Assembly: GCA_037043015.1 (NCBI GenBank)
Contig: CM073321.1
Location: forward strand, 30,296,101-30,360,100
DNA length: 64,000 nt
Source: Bryum argenteum
Lineage: Eukaryota > Streptophyta > Bryopsida > Bryales > Bryaceae
Direction of reading: 5' to 3'
Of this stretch, positions 1-11,447 are shown piece by piece. The first letter of the stretch is position 1. Every line of letters starts with the position of its first letter. The translations under genes and the position numbers were made by a program. The notes below the pieces were generated by a model that searched no databases, was not told the origin of the DNA, and was given only the letters and a program-made list of their open reading frames with translations.

Positions 1-1052
1 CCTCAGTTGGAGGTGTGAGCTAAAAGTTATGGGAGTTGGAAGATTGTGGGACTAAAGGGAGTGCTGTCCAGGGACAGTGCTGGACTGGGAAGCTGGCCCG
101 GGACTCCCGAATCTTCAGAGGGGCATAACTCCCTCAATACTTGTCGGAATGAGGCAAGTAAGGTGTCTATCGGCATCTACTTGACGAGTAGATGTCGATA
201 GAGTGGTCGCTCGTCGCGTTTGGATGCGGGACGAGGTAGATACGAGCCCTGGAAGGTTCGGGAAGTCTCCCGGGCCTTCCAGCGGCTAAGGCATTGGGAG
301 ATTGGGTGGTCTTCCAAAACTAAGAGGTGTGAGGGTCCAGCCCTTCACCTAGGACCAGGGGGCTGCCGAATCCCACAGAGTATACTAGGGGGAGGGCTGG
401 TCTCCCTCCCCACTCCCATGGTGCCTTGGTGGTGTCCAAGGTGGGAGTCCCGAGTGGTGTGGCTAGTGTTGGGGCCTCACCATGGGGACTCCCAAGCCAA
501 GGTGAGTCCCAATGGGTGGAGCTAGTGTTGGGGCTCCACCATGGGGACTCAAAGTGCAAAATGAGGCACGGTGGGTGGAGCTAGTGTTGGGGCTTCACCA
601 CGGTGGCTCATAAGGACAAGGTGAGTCCCGGTGGGGGAGCTAGTGTTGGGGCTTCACCACGGGGACTCATATAGGCAAAATGAGGACCATGAGTGCTACC
701 GATGTGGGGTGTCTCTCCGCCGGCGTTGTGATTACTTGGTGGCCTTGGGGTCACCATGGTGGTCATGGGCGGTGGTGAGGAGACACCACTAAGTGCGGTT
801 AGGCCGCGTGGTATGGGAGTGCCACCAAGTTGGGCCTTGGACATAAGTGGAAGTCCGCACCTAACCATTGGCTACCTACGAAGGGGTTGAGTCCCGGTTG
901 CATGAGTAGGAGGGATTGATAACCAAGCGGTGAGCTTGGTGGTTGGTATGGAGAGCTAACTTTGTGCATGTGGGGGATGTGCAGAGTTAGCGCTCGTGAC
1001 ACTTGCTACAGTTGGAAAAAAGTTGGTGTAAGCTAAGGTGAGCTAGCAAGGG
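1..1052. other. G-rich non-coding stretch before retrotransposon A pol
   Basis: I see no convincing gene here. The sequence is G-rich and contains the 59-bp tandem repeat listed separately. It runs directly into the reverse transcriptase reading frame at 1053. The frame just upstream has a stop (TAG near 1044), and no gag, zinc knuckle or protease is visible. So either element A is truncated at its 5' side or this is an unrecognised leader. Confidence 0.5.
420..690. repeat. Tandem repeat, period about 59 bp, four copies
   Basis: The word GCTAGTGTTGGGGC recurs at about 462, 521, 580 and 638, each followed by a variant of TCACCATGGGGACTC. The spacing is 58-59 bp and the copies are diverged. 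No long open frame follows the period, so it is probably a non-coding minisatellite within or beside retrotransposon A. Confidence 0.8.
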
Positions 1053-3389
1053 TTGCGACAGTTGTTGAACGAGAAGATCAAGATGGGAATTTTGGAGCCG
1101 TCTATTACACCATATTCTAATCGGTGGTTTACGGTGCCAAAGAAAAATGGAGCATTAAGGTTTATTCAAGACATGCAACCGGTGAACAAGGTAACTATTC
1201 GGAACATGGGATCAAGTCCAATTGTTGAGGAGTTTGCGGACGCATTTGCAGGAAGATCAATTTATTCGATGGGAGATCTTTATTCGGGATACGACCAATT
1301 CCAATTGGCGGTGGAGAGTAGAGATTTGACTACGATGCGGACGCCATTAGGTTTGGTGAGGATGTGCACATTACCGCAAGGAGCTACTAATTCTGTGGCA
1401 TACATGATGAATGGAATGAACAAGGTCTTGAGGGATTTTATTCCGGAAAAGACTATGCCATTTCTTGATGACGTGCCTATCAAAGGATGTGGGGAAGAGG
1501 ACAAAGATGAGACGTTGGATTTGAAGGGGTGCCGGAAGTTTGTTGCGGATCAAATTGCCGATTGTGACAAGATCTTGACAAGATTAGAGGAGGTTCATCT
1601 AACTTTATCAGGGGTGAAATCAATGTTTGGAGTTGAAGAGATTACGGTGGTAGGGCATATGTGTGGAGCATATCGTCGCAAGCCATCCATGGAGAAGGTG
1701 GATGCCATTCAAAAGATGAAGGAGTGCGCAAATACGATTGAGGTACGTAGATATTTGGGAGCATGCATCTTTTATCATATTTGGATACCACATTTTGCAC
1801 ATGTGGCGGATTCATTATATCTTTTGTTGAGGAAGGGACAAAAGTTTCAATGGAGGGTGGAGCAAAGCAAGTCCATGAAGAAATTGAAGAAGCTTCTTTC
1901 ATCTCCACCAACATTGAAGAAGGTTGACTACGACTCGGGAAGACCGGTGGTAATTAAGGTGGATGCAAGCCCAATAGGGATTGGATGGGCAATTGGCCAA
2001 GATGATGGTAAAGGAAATAGATTTGTGGTACAATTTGGTGCAAAGGTTTTGAACTCTTGCCAACGGGCCTATGCACAAGTGAAGAGGGAGCTTTGGGGAA
2101 TTGTTACGGCCATGAAGCATGAGAAGGAGTATTTGATTGGTGCATCAGTGGTTGTCGAAACGGATTGTCTACCACTACTTGGAATGATTTCAAGTTGTTC
2201 TACACCGGATATTGCTATGTTAAAGTGGATAGCCTACATCAAGTCAATGAATCCAAAGTTCAAGCACATTGCGGGGAAGGACAATGCGGTGGCGGATATG
2301 TTGTCACGGGCAAGGTACGAGGATGAAGAGCACATGGTGGACTAAGATAAAGATGTTGGCACCAATTTTTATACCATGGCGTTAGTGAAGAAAGAAGGAT
2401 TGTGCTTGGCTACACCACTTGAGGCGTTTGTGGAAGACTTGTATGAGGGAGAATGGCTAAATATTGGGAGATACTTGAGTTCCTTGAAGAAGCAAGAGAC
2501 TTGGAGTGATCAAGAATCAAGAGAATTCGAAGAAAGGCTTGTGGTTACTTTCTTCGAGATGGATTTTTGTGGAAGCATCTGAAGCTAAGGGGTGGAGTTC
2601 CACAAAGAGTTGTATGTGGAATCAAAACTCAAGAACGAATCATCAAGGAGTTTCATGAAGGTTGGTGGGCCGGTCATCGTGGAGTTTGGGCAACATTTGC
2701 CAAAGTAAAGGAGAGATATTGGTGGAAGGGCATCTATAAAGATGTGGCAGACTTTGTAGGATCTTGCGAGACTTGCCAAGTCTATTCAAGTATTCGTCAT
2801 AGAGATGAGTTACATCCAACCTATCCACTAACGATGCATGACAAGTGGGTTGTGGACTTGGTTGCTATGCCTATGGGAATAGGACAAAAGAAATATTTGG
2901 TGCTTGCTTGGGAGGATTTGTCTAACCAAGTGGAAGGAAGGGCGCTTCGAACGAAGACAACCGTAGGAGTATGTCGAAGTCTTTTAGAGAATGTAATTTG
3001 TCGTTACGGTTGTGTAGGGAAGATTACGAAGGATAGAGGTGAATTGGACGCGAAGGAAGCACGAGAGTTCTTTGGCAAGTTGGGTATTAAACTTGCATTG
3101 ACAACCGCATATAATCCGGAGGCTAATGGTAAAAGTGAGCGGGGGCATTCGCCAATTGTGAAAGCATTGGTTAAAGCATGTGATGGTAAGATGCTTGAAT
3201 GGCCTCGATTACTACCATTTGCATTGTGGGCGGATCGAACCACTCATAGCACCGTTACGGGATATATGCCGGCGGAGTTGATGTTTGGACAAAAACCAAT
3301 TATGCCAATTGAAGAGGTGGTTCCAACTTGGAGTATTTTGCCATAGGAGGATGGTCTTACAAGGGAGGACTTGTTGGCATTAAGGATTC
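1053..3389 (+). pseudogene. Retrotransposon A: Ty3-type pol, 5' part (RT, RNase H, integrase)
   Basis: Reverse transcriptase: primer-side block TVPKKNGALRFIQDM, then MCTLPQGATNSVA and the catalytic FLDDVPIKG. RNase H: VIKVDASPIGIGWAIG, a central Glu in VKRELWG, Asp in VETDCLPLLG, ending KDNAVADMLSRAR. Integrase from about 2640: an HHCC zinc site (FHEGWWAGHRG, CETCQ), then the D,D,E core (VVDLVAMP, KDRGELDAK, GKSERG). Lesions are TAA at 2343, a one-base frameshift near 2570, and TAG at 3344 where relatives carry Trp. Translation reads DLLALRI up to position 3388. It continues as RQLERRTEDIEEA only at 37213, so the gene was cut by a 33.8-kb insertion. The host element is a dead Ty3/Gypsy copy. 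Confidence 0.92.
3386..3389. other. Target-site duplication ATTC, left copy
   Basis: ATTC at 3386-3389 abuts the left inverted repeat and recurs at 37209-37212 right after the right one. Removing one copy with the insert rejoins the integrase codons ATT CGA CAA CTT GAA, giving I-R-Q-L-E, the sequence expected from the family. Confidence 0.85.
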
Positions 3390-3417
3390 AACACGTAATT
3401 CGTTATAATGGGAATAT
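3390..3417 (+). repeat. Left terminal inverted repeat of giant transposon
   Basis: It begins AACACGTAATTCGTTATAAT. The reverse complement of 37181-37208 is identical except for one base at the 21st position (G here, A there). Similarity stops after 28 bases. Confidence 0.9.
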
Positions 3418-3589
3418 ATACTGATTTTGGTAATTAGGGAGACTTCCATTTAGATCAATTCTGACCTGATTAGTTACCAAATCACCAGGTTTTTAGTGAT
3501 AATGATGAATTTTCTCAATATAAAAGACAATTAAAGAAAGGAATTCATAATGCAAGCTAAGAAGTATGCTCCCCCAAGAGAAAATTTTA

Positions 3590-4284
3590 TTGATATGAAA
3601 GCACAAATACAGTTTATTGGTGTAATTGTGGACCTCCAACAGTTAGGCATTGTATTATCCACCAATCACGACATGGCGGAGAGGAGGTATCACCACAAGA
3701 ATCTGTCTTAGTGAATACATTTTCCTCACTGTGTGTGTATTTAGAAAAGGCAGGTTCGTCCATCTCCATAAGCGCACCACTTCTACGACGCTTCGATGCA
3801 AGTCTCTGTAATAGACGGTGAGTCTCAGACGAAAATCGTGTTGGATGAACGCGAGTGCTTGCCCCAAGAGATAAGGAGCAATGAGCCACAGTATTTGGCA
3901 AGGAACTATTTAGCTTGAATCGAGCTAAATAGGCACGGCCATCGACGACAGAGTTGCGTAATACAGCTTCACCTTGGGGTGCCGCTGCAACCGCGGTCAT
4001 CACAAGGATTCGAATATGGCAGGTTGCAATAATTGGTTGAATTTGAATAGGGGGACTGTCTACTACACCGTCATCGTCATTATCCATGTCCTCCTTCGTG
4101 TAATCTACAGCCGACGCGTCGTCCGAAGCACAGTAGATCAACCGTCCCCGCATTCGTTCTGAGAAAGTTCTGGAGTCCTCACTTGTAATGGAAGCATCGG
4201 ACACCGTTGAAGGACCAATTACAAGATTTGCTTGCAAAGCACATGATGGACGTGGAGAGAGCTGACGTCCAACAACAGCAACCT
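3590..4284 (-). pseudogene. 3' exons of the FCP1-like gene: acidic, KRRR-containing tail
   Basis: Reading leftwards, a plausible acceptor (ATAAACCAG) at about 4285 opens a frame with an acidic run (EDMDNDDDG) and later ASKRRRSG, a possible nuclear localisation signal. It stops at 3614. Two AATAAA polyadenylation signals on the minus strand (about 3588 and 3611) lie at the stop, supporting a real 3' end. One copy of the element's palindrome (3908-3930) falls inside the open frame. In the neighbouring gene these palindromes lie in introns, so a small intron may be present here. The segment follows the phosphatase-like exon and is probably the same gene. No function is recognised for it alone. 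Confidence 0.5.
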
Positions 4285-4483
4285 GGTTTATAAACACACC
4301 CATTTTAGGAAGTGAGTCCATGACACTAAGTGCAATGAAAAAGGTACACAATATAACAACGCATTTAATCAAGTATGTTGAGGGGGGATTCACCAATCGA
4401 TCTACAATATATCTCCATCTAAACAACCAATAAACATAAGGTTTCTAGCGTAAAAATCAGAATAATACCAATGATAAAAGTAT

Positions 4484-5251
4484 TTAAGGCAAATTCTTCC
4501 CACTGATTCGGTCCTGCTTCCACAAATATGGAAGATTACGGCTCAAGAGCATATACAACTCTGAGTCCTTCGACAGTTCATTATGCGTGGGTCTACGATA
4601 CCGCATAGTCTCGTGAAAATTCTCAGGACCGTTCAAATGCACGGCAAGACATATCTCGCCTATCCTTTTTGATAACTCGAACTTTGGCTCCTTTGGACAG
4701 GAATGGTTCCACGGAACAGTGAAAAGTGTGTTCTTAGTGGGAACCGCAATGCAAGTCTCAGACTTGGAATCAACAATGAGCAAGTTATCGTCATTGAAAT
4801 TGGCACCCTTTCTAGGATACAACCACCGTCGAGGATATTTTAAGAGGATGGGATTTGTCGTGCCGGGGTACTTGATGAATGCGTAATTCTTCAACAACAA
4901 ATTATCGCATTGGTTGGAAGCCAAGACAAGTCCAGGGGCAGCGTCTGACTTCGAGAACAAAAAGGAGCAGAGTCCATGGACAACCTTAGGCTCTAGGGTA
5001 CTCCAGACGTGGATATGGCAAAACAAATTTAATAAGCGAAGGAACCCGGTGAATCCGAGACGACAGTAGACGACTCTGCCGGCAACTAAGGTTGGGACGG
5101 TGGAGGAAAACACCGGAGGATTATTAGGATCCGAAAAAAACAGGCACTCTGCAGGCGTTGGGGTAGACACAGAGGCCATCGACCATAGAACCCCGTCCAA
5201 CTCCAACATCACATTCAACCACTTCGGGTCCTGCTTGCAATGAGGGAACAC
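4484..5251 (-). pseudogene. FCP1/NIF-like HAD phosphatase-fold domain
   Basis: The layout matches the NLI-interacting-factor (FCP1) branch of HAD phosphatases. There is an N-terminal hydrophobic strand with LELDGVLW (the family has D-x-D-G-T/V), then FLRLLNLFCHIHVWST (family: Fl..l...yev.iWSs), then a late NLLIVDSKSE strand (family: ..llvDDs) and an Arg/Lys-rich middle. The first catalytic Asp is replaced by Glu (E-L-D), so activity is doubtful. The frame has no internal stop over 255 codons. About 35 bases upstream, retrotransposon B is inserted, and the expected upstream sequence resumes at 20238. In the giant element it lies downstream of, and on the same strand as, the ParB/methylase-like gene. 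It could act on phosphoserine of a nuclear substrate; that is inference from family only. Confidence 0.6.
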
Positions 5252-5283
5252 GTAACAATGGCAAATGGTATTAAAGAAAGAGG

Positions 5284-5288
5284 GTGTG
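5284..5288. other. Target-site duplication GTGTG of retrotransposon B
   Basis: GTGTG precedes the 5' LTR and recurs at 20238-20242 immediately after the 3' LTR. The insertion split the sequence just upstream of the FCP1-like exon. Confidence 0.85.
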
Positions 5289-5885
5289 TGTTAACGGAAT
5301 ATTTGTAGTATATTCGCTAGGCTATTTTTAGTCTAGTCTCTACCCGGCAGGTATAGACCCGGCAGGCGATACCCGGTAGGGTCAGCAAGTCGGTTATCTA
5401 TTTGGCATAGTTAGAGTCCTAAATAAGTTTAGGACACTCGACTTTATGGCTGACTTAGCAGCCAGGTCGGCTGACCTGTTATGCCGAGCTGGATCTGACA
5501 GTCAGTCAGACCCAACCGACTATATGTACCACTCTCTTCTCCGTGAGTGTTGTTGCTAGTCAATCTGTTTCTCTTTTTGCCAGTAACCTCAGAGTTCTGC
5601 ATAGTCTTCTATCTTGTTCTTTCTTTGTGTGTGTTGGAATAGACTAGTTGACTTTTGCTTTGCAGGATCTCTGATCTGTTTGTGAGAATCGTGTGTTTAC
5701 ACTCCCTCTAGCGTTTAGCAGACCCGACGTAAAGCTGTCTGGTCATTCTAGGTATTCACTAGTCGGTAGATTCAACTCTCTTTCCTTCTTGCTAGTAGCA
5801 GGTTTTGATAACCCGACGTTACTGCGACTAGTAGGAAACTAATTTAGACTCGCTAGGGTGTGTTTCCAGAAAAACCCCCTTAACG
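5289..5885 (+). repeat. 5' LTR of retrotransposon B
   Basis: It starts TGTTAACGGAATATTTG and ends CCCCCTTAACG; the last base is A in the 3' copy. It aligns along its length with 18905-20237 once the 749-bp insert in the latter is ignored. Two bases later TGGCGACCTATGC could pair with a tRNA 3' end (primer-binding site). Confidence 0.9.
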
Positions 5886-6142
5886 TTTGGCGACCTATGC
5901 TTGAGTTTGAATCCATTGTTTCCAGATTGCGCAGATCTGAAGTAGAGCAGGTAGATCTCCCGCAACATTGGGCTACCGTGCGATTGTCTGGTCCAGCATT
6001 TTGGATCTGTAAACAAGTAGAAACTGTGTCGGATGCCATGTATTTACTTTATCTTCCCTTACACGTTTATTGGTGTAAAACCCGTGTTCAGGTGACTCGT
6101 GTATCGTTCCAGGGATTCTGTGAAGTGACCAAGACAAGTAGT

Positions 6143-9100
6143 GCTAAAACAACCAAACCCACAAACGTTTCCTAGTCCCAACTCATGTTTTAGCCATGCA
6201 GGGCAAGGGTATCCCTTTGCAAGAGGGGATGCACAAAGACTCTTTCCCTTATGTTTACCGTGGCGGAAACTTCCACACTTAGACTCTACACACACACACA
6301 CACTAAGGCACACATTACGTCCTCACAACTAATCCGTCCTATCCGTCCGAACTAGCAGGTCACGCAGCCGTCCCCCCGGTTACCCTATCACCCTTACTAC
6401 AATGACAGACTCCAAGAGCTCCGAATCCGGCTAGAAGACGTCTACACGTATTCTGGTCACGTACTGCGCTTGATCCGTCCTCTGAGACCACAGAGGAACC
6501 CAAGTCTGTGGCAGCTGGAGGCCGGATTGGAATCCGTCCTCACACACTATACTCCCAGACCCTCCCAGACCGTAAGTGTTTACCACAGCAGTTTCCCTCT
6601 CTCAGACACCTAGACTAGTCCAAGACACAAGGCACTCAAGAATACGCCCAACCCGACTTCAACTCCACAGAAACGATCTAGCAAAGAATCCGGATTCCTA
6701 ACTCCCAACTCATAACACACAAAAGTAGATCCGGCTTTCCAAGCACTCAACTGAAAAAGAGACAGGGAAATGATCACACCGAATATGCGCATAAGAAGGT
6801 TCGATTAACACTCAAGCAAGGAATGTTTTGGTGGACAAAACTCCCACCTATAAGTACTTCTAAGTCAACGACTTAGATCCCTAACTGGATTGCGGCGCCG
6901 GCCTATCAGGCCTACTCCTCAAAAAGCGGCACGCATTCCCCAAAAAGAAAACACTATACTGACCTAGGACGGATACCAATCCGGCCTCCTAACCCTGGCC
7001 GTTCTGTGACAGCCGTCCTCTAAGACGTCCTACCTCTTCCTTCGCGAACTAACTCCGTGCTTCGGCCGCTTCAGTGGCGTCGCTGCGATACGTCCTGCCT
7101 TCACTCTCTTGCCCGTATCGGTTATCACGTACTCGTCCTCGCTGGAGTTAGTCTCGTCCCCGCTCTTCAACTCTTCCTCTTCGGAATGCTCGAGGCCGAT
7201 GTCGTGAAGCTTCTGCGCCCCGGGGGACTTCTCGTATTCCTCGGCCGTGAGCTTCCTCTTCGCGGTGCGAGTGTTTTTGGCCGGAGAGTCTGCTGGGGCG
7301 GATGCGTCCGTCTCCGTCTTCACCTTCGCCTTGCCCTTCGTGTCGGTCGGACTGGAGGGCCCAGCATCCGTCCTCGTTGGATCCGGCCGCGGGGTCTTGG
7401 CCGGAGTAGAAGTGAAGGCGGGCATGACTACCTCCTTCATCTGCTCCCGGACGGCGTCGAGCAGCACCTTGACCTCGGCGTTGCTCTTCTCTACCTTCGT
7501 GGCGTACGTCTTCGCCGCCAAGAGGAACTTCTTGAACGTCTCCGCTTTGAAAACCTCCGACTCTAGGATTCCGGCCTCGAACAGGTTCGCCCTGTGCAGT
7601 ACCTCGGCCGGAATCTCGCAGATTTCCACGAGCTTTACGACCTGCTCGTTTGCCGTGATTACGGCCTGCCTTCCGACCAGGAGTTCCTCCTCCCTTCTTC
7701 TGACCGTCTCACGAAGACGTCTATTCTCCAGGATCAGCTTGGTCACTTGCTTCTCCATTTGTCGAAACTGCTCCGCGTCCGGCTTGGATTCCCACTTCGC
7801 CTTGACCTCCAGCAACGTCTTCACTCCAAATTCTTGGCATAGCTTTGCCAGCAGTCCTTGGTAGAAGAAGTACTGGCACCTGGCCTCCGTGAAGTGGTGC
7901 CATGCTCGCCTCATGGGATCCGGGTGATTGGCGGACGGACTGGAAGGTGGGGGGAGTCGGGGGTCGTTCGGATTCATGGGGTTCTCCCAATCGGCCGTAA
8001 CTTCCCCTTCATCCACCGGCCTCGAAGGCTGGCCTCCCTCAGTCTGAGTTCCGGCCTCGGTCGGGTTCGTGGGAGGGGACGGGGACGGAAGGATGATTAC
8101 CTCTGGACGCGTCCGCGGTGGGGTTGCCTCCGGAGCCGGCTCCTCTGGTGCGTCGGGTGGAACGTCCCCGTCGTCTGATCCGACCTCGTCCTCCTCCTCT
8201 TCCGAGTACACGGCCTTGCTATCCGTACTCTCCTCCGACTCGAACACACCGTTGTTTTGCGACGATAGCGCGATCTCATAATTCGACTCCTCCTCCTCCG
8301 TCAGCACCTCCTCCTTCTTGTACAGGTGGTAAAGGAAAGGAGTAATAGGGCTAGGACGGGTTTTACCTACGTTCTCCGCAAGCCGGGCGACCAAGTCGCG
8401 GATGATCATCCCCCAGTCCGCCTCCCGTTTGCCGCGCAAGGAGCCCAGGACGGTGTTGGCCAGCCGTACGGTGATCCGGTGCGGCTTCTCTCCGTGAATA
8501 ATTGGCGCCAAGAACTTGATGACGGCGCGCTCCCTCGGATTCCTGCAATCCTCGATCGAGTAGCCATTGTTCTTGTGCGGATCCCCGTAGAACGCCTTCT
8601 TCGCCTACTTGTGTTTCCGGCCGCATAACCCTACTCCGTTGTTTACGGTCAGGCCGTAAACAGCTCTCCAGTGGTCGGCCGTCCAGGAAGCCGGCTTCCC
8701 TCTAACCGTCCCCTCGAATTGGTTTGGCGCTCCGACCTTGATCTCGCGCACCATCTCCGCGTCGCGCAAACCCCAGGGCGTATCCAGCAGGCCGGCTAAC
8801 CCCATCCTCTCGAGGTCTTCCGTCAAGGACTTCTTCTCATCCTCCTCGATCGGAATACACGGCGACACGAGCTTGATGGAAATCTTCAGCTCCTCTTGCT
8901 CCTGAGCGGAAGTGGACGCCGTTCCTGCCATTGGAAAGTAGTGCGACAAGAAATACAAGGTCGCCGGGCTGAGATCGGCCAGTGGGCCGGATCGGAGCTA
9001 GGGACGGAAAGCAGAAAGATGGAGGACAGGAGCGCAAGACGACAAGGGGCGCAGAAAACGAGGAGGCAGGTGACGACAAGGGCGGACGGGTTGCCTTATA

Positions 9101-9479
9101 TCGAGGGGGCCGGAGTTAAGTCCGACCATCATGACATGGTCCGCCGCCATCATTATCCTCACCGTACGGAGTCGCCTTCTGGATTTCTCGCCTTTATTAA
9201 ATTCTTCGCCGCTCCGTCCTTCACCTACCATCATAACTCCTAATCCGTCCTCTGACAGCACGTCCTAGCCGTACGGGGACAGAGTACGGATTGGCAAATC
9301 CGTCCTACTTAACACAAACTAGATTTTAACTAATTCCTTTATTCGTAAAAACGTAATTGCCTTATACTATACGGCTTAGCAAATACATAGGTCGGATTCT
9401 AAACACTATACTTATTCTTAATGCGCATTAAAACATAATGGCCAAAAATCGAAAAAACGGGGTCCGACAAACTGTGTAG
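6143..9479 (-). mobile_element. Minus-strand element nested in the leader of retrotransposon B
   Basis: In minus orientation it starts TGTCGGACCCCG (near 9479) and ends GCACTACTTGT (near 6143). About 230 bp at its start and 700 bp at its end match, in the opposite orientation, the sequence at 59899-61434. Between them is a long minus-strand frame (7030-8931) that the second copy lacks. The TG start and repeated ends suggest an LTR-type or terminal-repeat element, but I could not find a clean target duplication, so the exact ends are uncertain. Confidence 0.65.
7030..8931 (-). pseudogene. Retroelement protein with a plant-transposon-protein-like fold and coiled coil
   Basis: The frame opens with MAGTASTSAQEQ at 8931 and runs to the stop at 7030, broken once by TAG (8605) in phase. 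Residues 60-190 contain WTADHWRAVYG, then YSIEDCRNPRERAVIKF, RITVRLANTVLGSLRG and DWGMIIRDLV. This spacing resembles the putative plant transposon protein family found in plant retroelements. It continues as an acidic, proline-rich stretch, a coiled coil (about residues 370-470), and a basic end (KRPKHGVSSRRKR). The extra 3' frame of retrotransposon B (15762-18574) shows a similar order of parts. Function unknown; related plant proteins are accessory, not catalytic. Confidence 0.6.
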
Positions 9480-9920
9480 AGCATGCCGACCCAGATGTCG
9501 ACCCTGTACAAATCTGCTTTGAAAGTGTCTGCTATAGAGTTTTAGAAGTATGCAACCTACCGGTCGGTTGGCACAAAAGTTGCTGCCATCAAGGTTTCAG
9601 CAAAAATCTGTCTCCTACACTCAACAGCATCTGACCCAGTCAGGTGGAGTACGGCAACATAGCTAAAGCGCGCCTCGGAGATCATAGCCGCTACATGTCT
9701 ATCCAGCAAAAGTAGAGTCGTCTAAGAGTGCTAAGAAATCTGTAGAGCGGTGCGTGGAAGAAGCTCACGGTGCCAAAAGAGCAACTAAGTGAACTCACAC
9801 AAAACACCAGCCAAGCAGACGGCAGCGCCAGACTCTACCTGCCAGATCCAGATTCAGATCTAGATCTGGATCGAGATCCGAAAAAACCGGATCTCGATCT
9901 GAAAGTGACACGTCACCATT

Positions 9921-11447
9921 ATGACGGGTCCACGCACGCGTGCTGCCGGCTCTCCTGAGCCAGTTGACTTACCACCCAACCAGCTAGAAAATTCCAGACT
10001 GTATCGGGAATGGAGTAGGTTGCAGTCCTGGATAAATCCGACTTCAGACACCCGACAGTCGACCCCAAGGGCCAACCCCCTCCCGACATATAGTGTCAGA
10101 AGACAAGTCTCAGCATCCACGTCGGATGAAGCGTCCCTGCACCACCTGGTCGAATACACCCAAGGTATGACGGACGTCCCAGAAGGTACAGTCTTTCACG
10201 AAACGTCTTTTCCAATGAATCGTGGCAGGTATACCGACCCGACCCGACCTGTGGCCAATTTGCCACTAACATCGTCAACAGCGGATCAATACACCCGACC
10301 GAGTGTGGCGACACATACGATTTCGAACCCATCAACGCCCCGACAGAACCGGGACGACCAACCACCACTTCCTGACCGACCGTCTAGTGCCAACCAGCGG
10401 CTTGTCAGGTACAATCTTGACCCGTCCATCATTATGCAAGAGCGTCAGCACGAAATTGATTTACTACGTAGTAGTCGGGCCGAACTCGATCTCCGTCTGG
10501 CCACTGTGTTGTCTAACCCGGGCCTGGCAGAGCACCCGCCCCTACCAGGTCGGACCCCGCAGTCGGCATCATCTTACCGAGAACCTAGTTCTCCTGGTCC
10601 AATGATGAGCCGACCGGGTACACCCCCAGAAGAAAGTCCGTCCCCGACTGCTAGACAGGAGTTCGACCTCCATACGGTCCATCAAATACAGACTATATAT
10701 AATCAAGGAGTCGACCCGTTAGCAGTCAGACCCGCCCTACCCAACATTCGCACGCACCCACCGGACGTATTAACATTAGATCCGCCCGTCAACCTTCCAC
10801 TCGACCATAGAATGTCGACCCCACAGGCTTTGACCCAACACCGTCATCAGGCACAGCCGGCACAACGGGTCTTAGTTACCCAGCCGACCGCCACACCTGT
10901 ATCATCCTCGACTTTTTCCTGGCCATTCTCAGCCAACACTTATGGTCGACCGGTAGACCCACAGTCACTACCTATGCAGGCTGTGAGTCTACCAACTGCA
11001 CCTATACAAACGGTCACCCGACCAACCACCCTACCCCATTCATCGGTGTGTACGTACTGTCACACCCCGGGCCATACTATTGAATACTGCCCCTATTTAG
11101 AGGCACCCAGACCAACAGCACCAGGTCCGGCACCACCTGTCTACCCGGCAGCGGTAGGACCTACTTACGCAGTCGTTCCAAAACCGTCTCCAGCCCCGTT
11201 CAATTTGAAGATGACAAACGGCACCTTAGCCCGCCCTAAGGGGCTACTACGGGATGTCAGGATCCACATCCATGGCATACCTTACGTAGTGACGATGGTG
11301 GTGCTAGACTGCTCGACAGTCAAATCGGACTACCGATTGCTGCTGGGTCGACCCTGGCTCCGGCATGCTAAGGTAATCCATAATTGGGGTAATAATGAAG
11401 TGCAGATCATGGGGAATGGCACAGTTAGGACTGTCAAAATCAATTGA
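9921..11447 (+). pseudogene. gag: Retrotransposon B gag with CCHC zinc knuckle and remnant of protease
   Basis: It starts MTGPRTRAAGSPEP at 9921. The protein is Pro/Thr/Arg-rich, as in Ty3 gags, and carries CTYCHTPGHTIEYC (C-x2-C-x4-H-x4-C) at about residues 375-388. After this comes a retropepsin-like end with LLGRPWLRHAKVIHNWG, but no D-S/T-G active site is visible upstream, so the protease looks truncated. A TGA at 11445 and another at 11610 interrupt the frame, which continues in phase into the RT region at 11751. Gag and pol were therefore probably one polyprotein. Confidence 0.85.

Noticed and set aside
7057-8345. Plus-strand frames rich in Leu, Arg and Pro
   Set aside because: They lie opposite the better-supported minus-strand coiled-coil gene and have no recognisable content.
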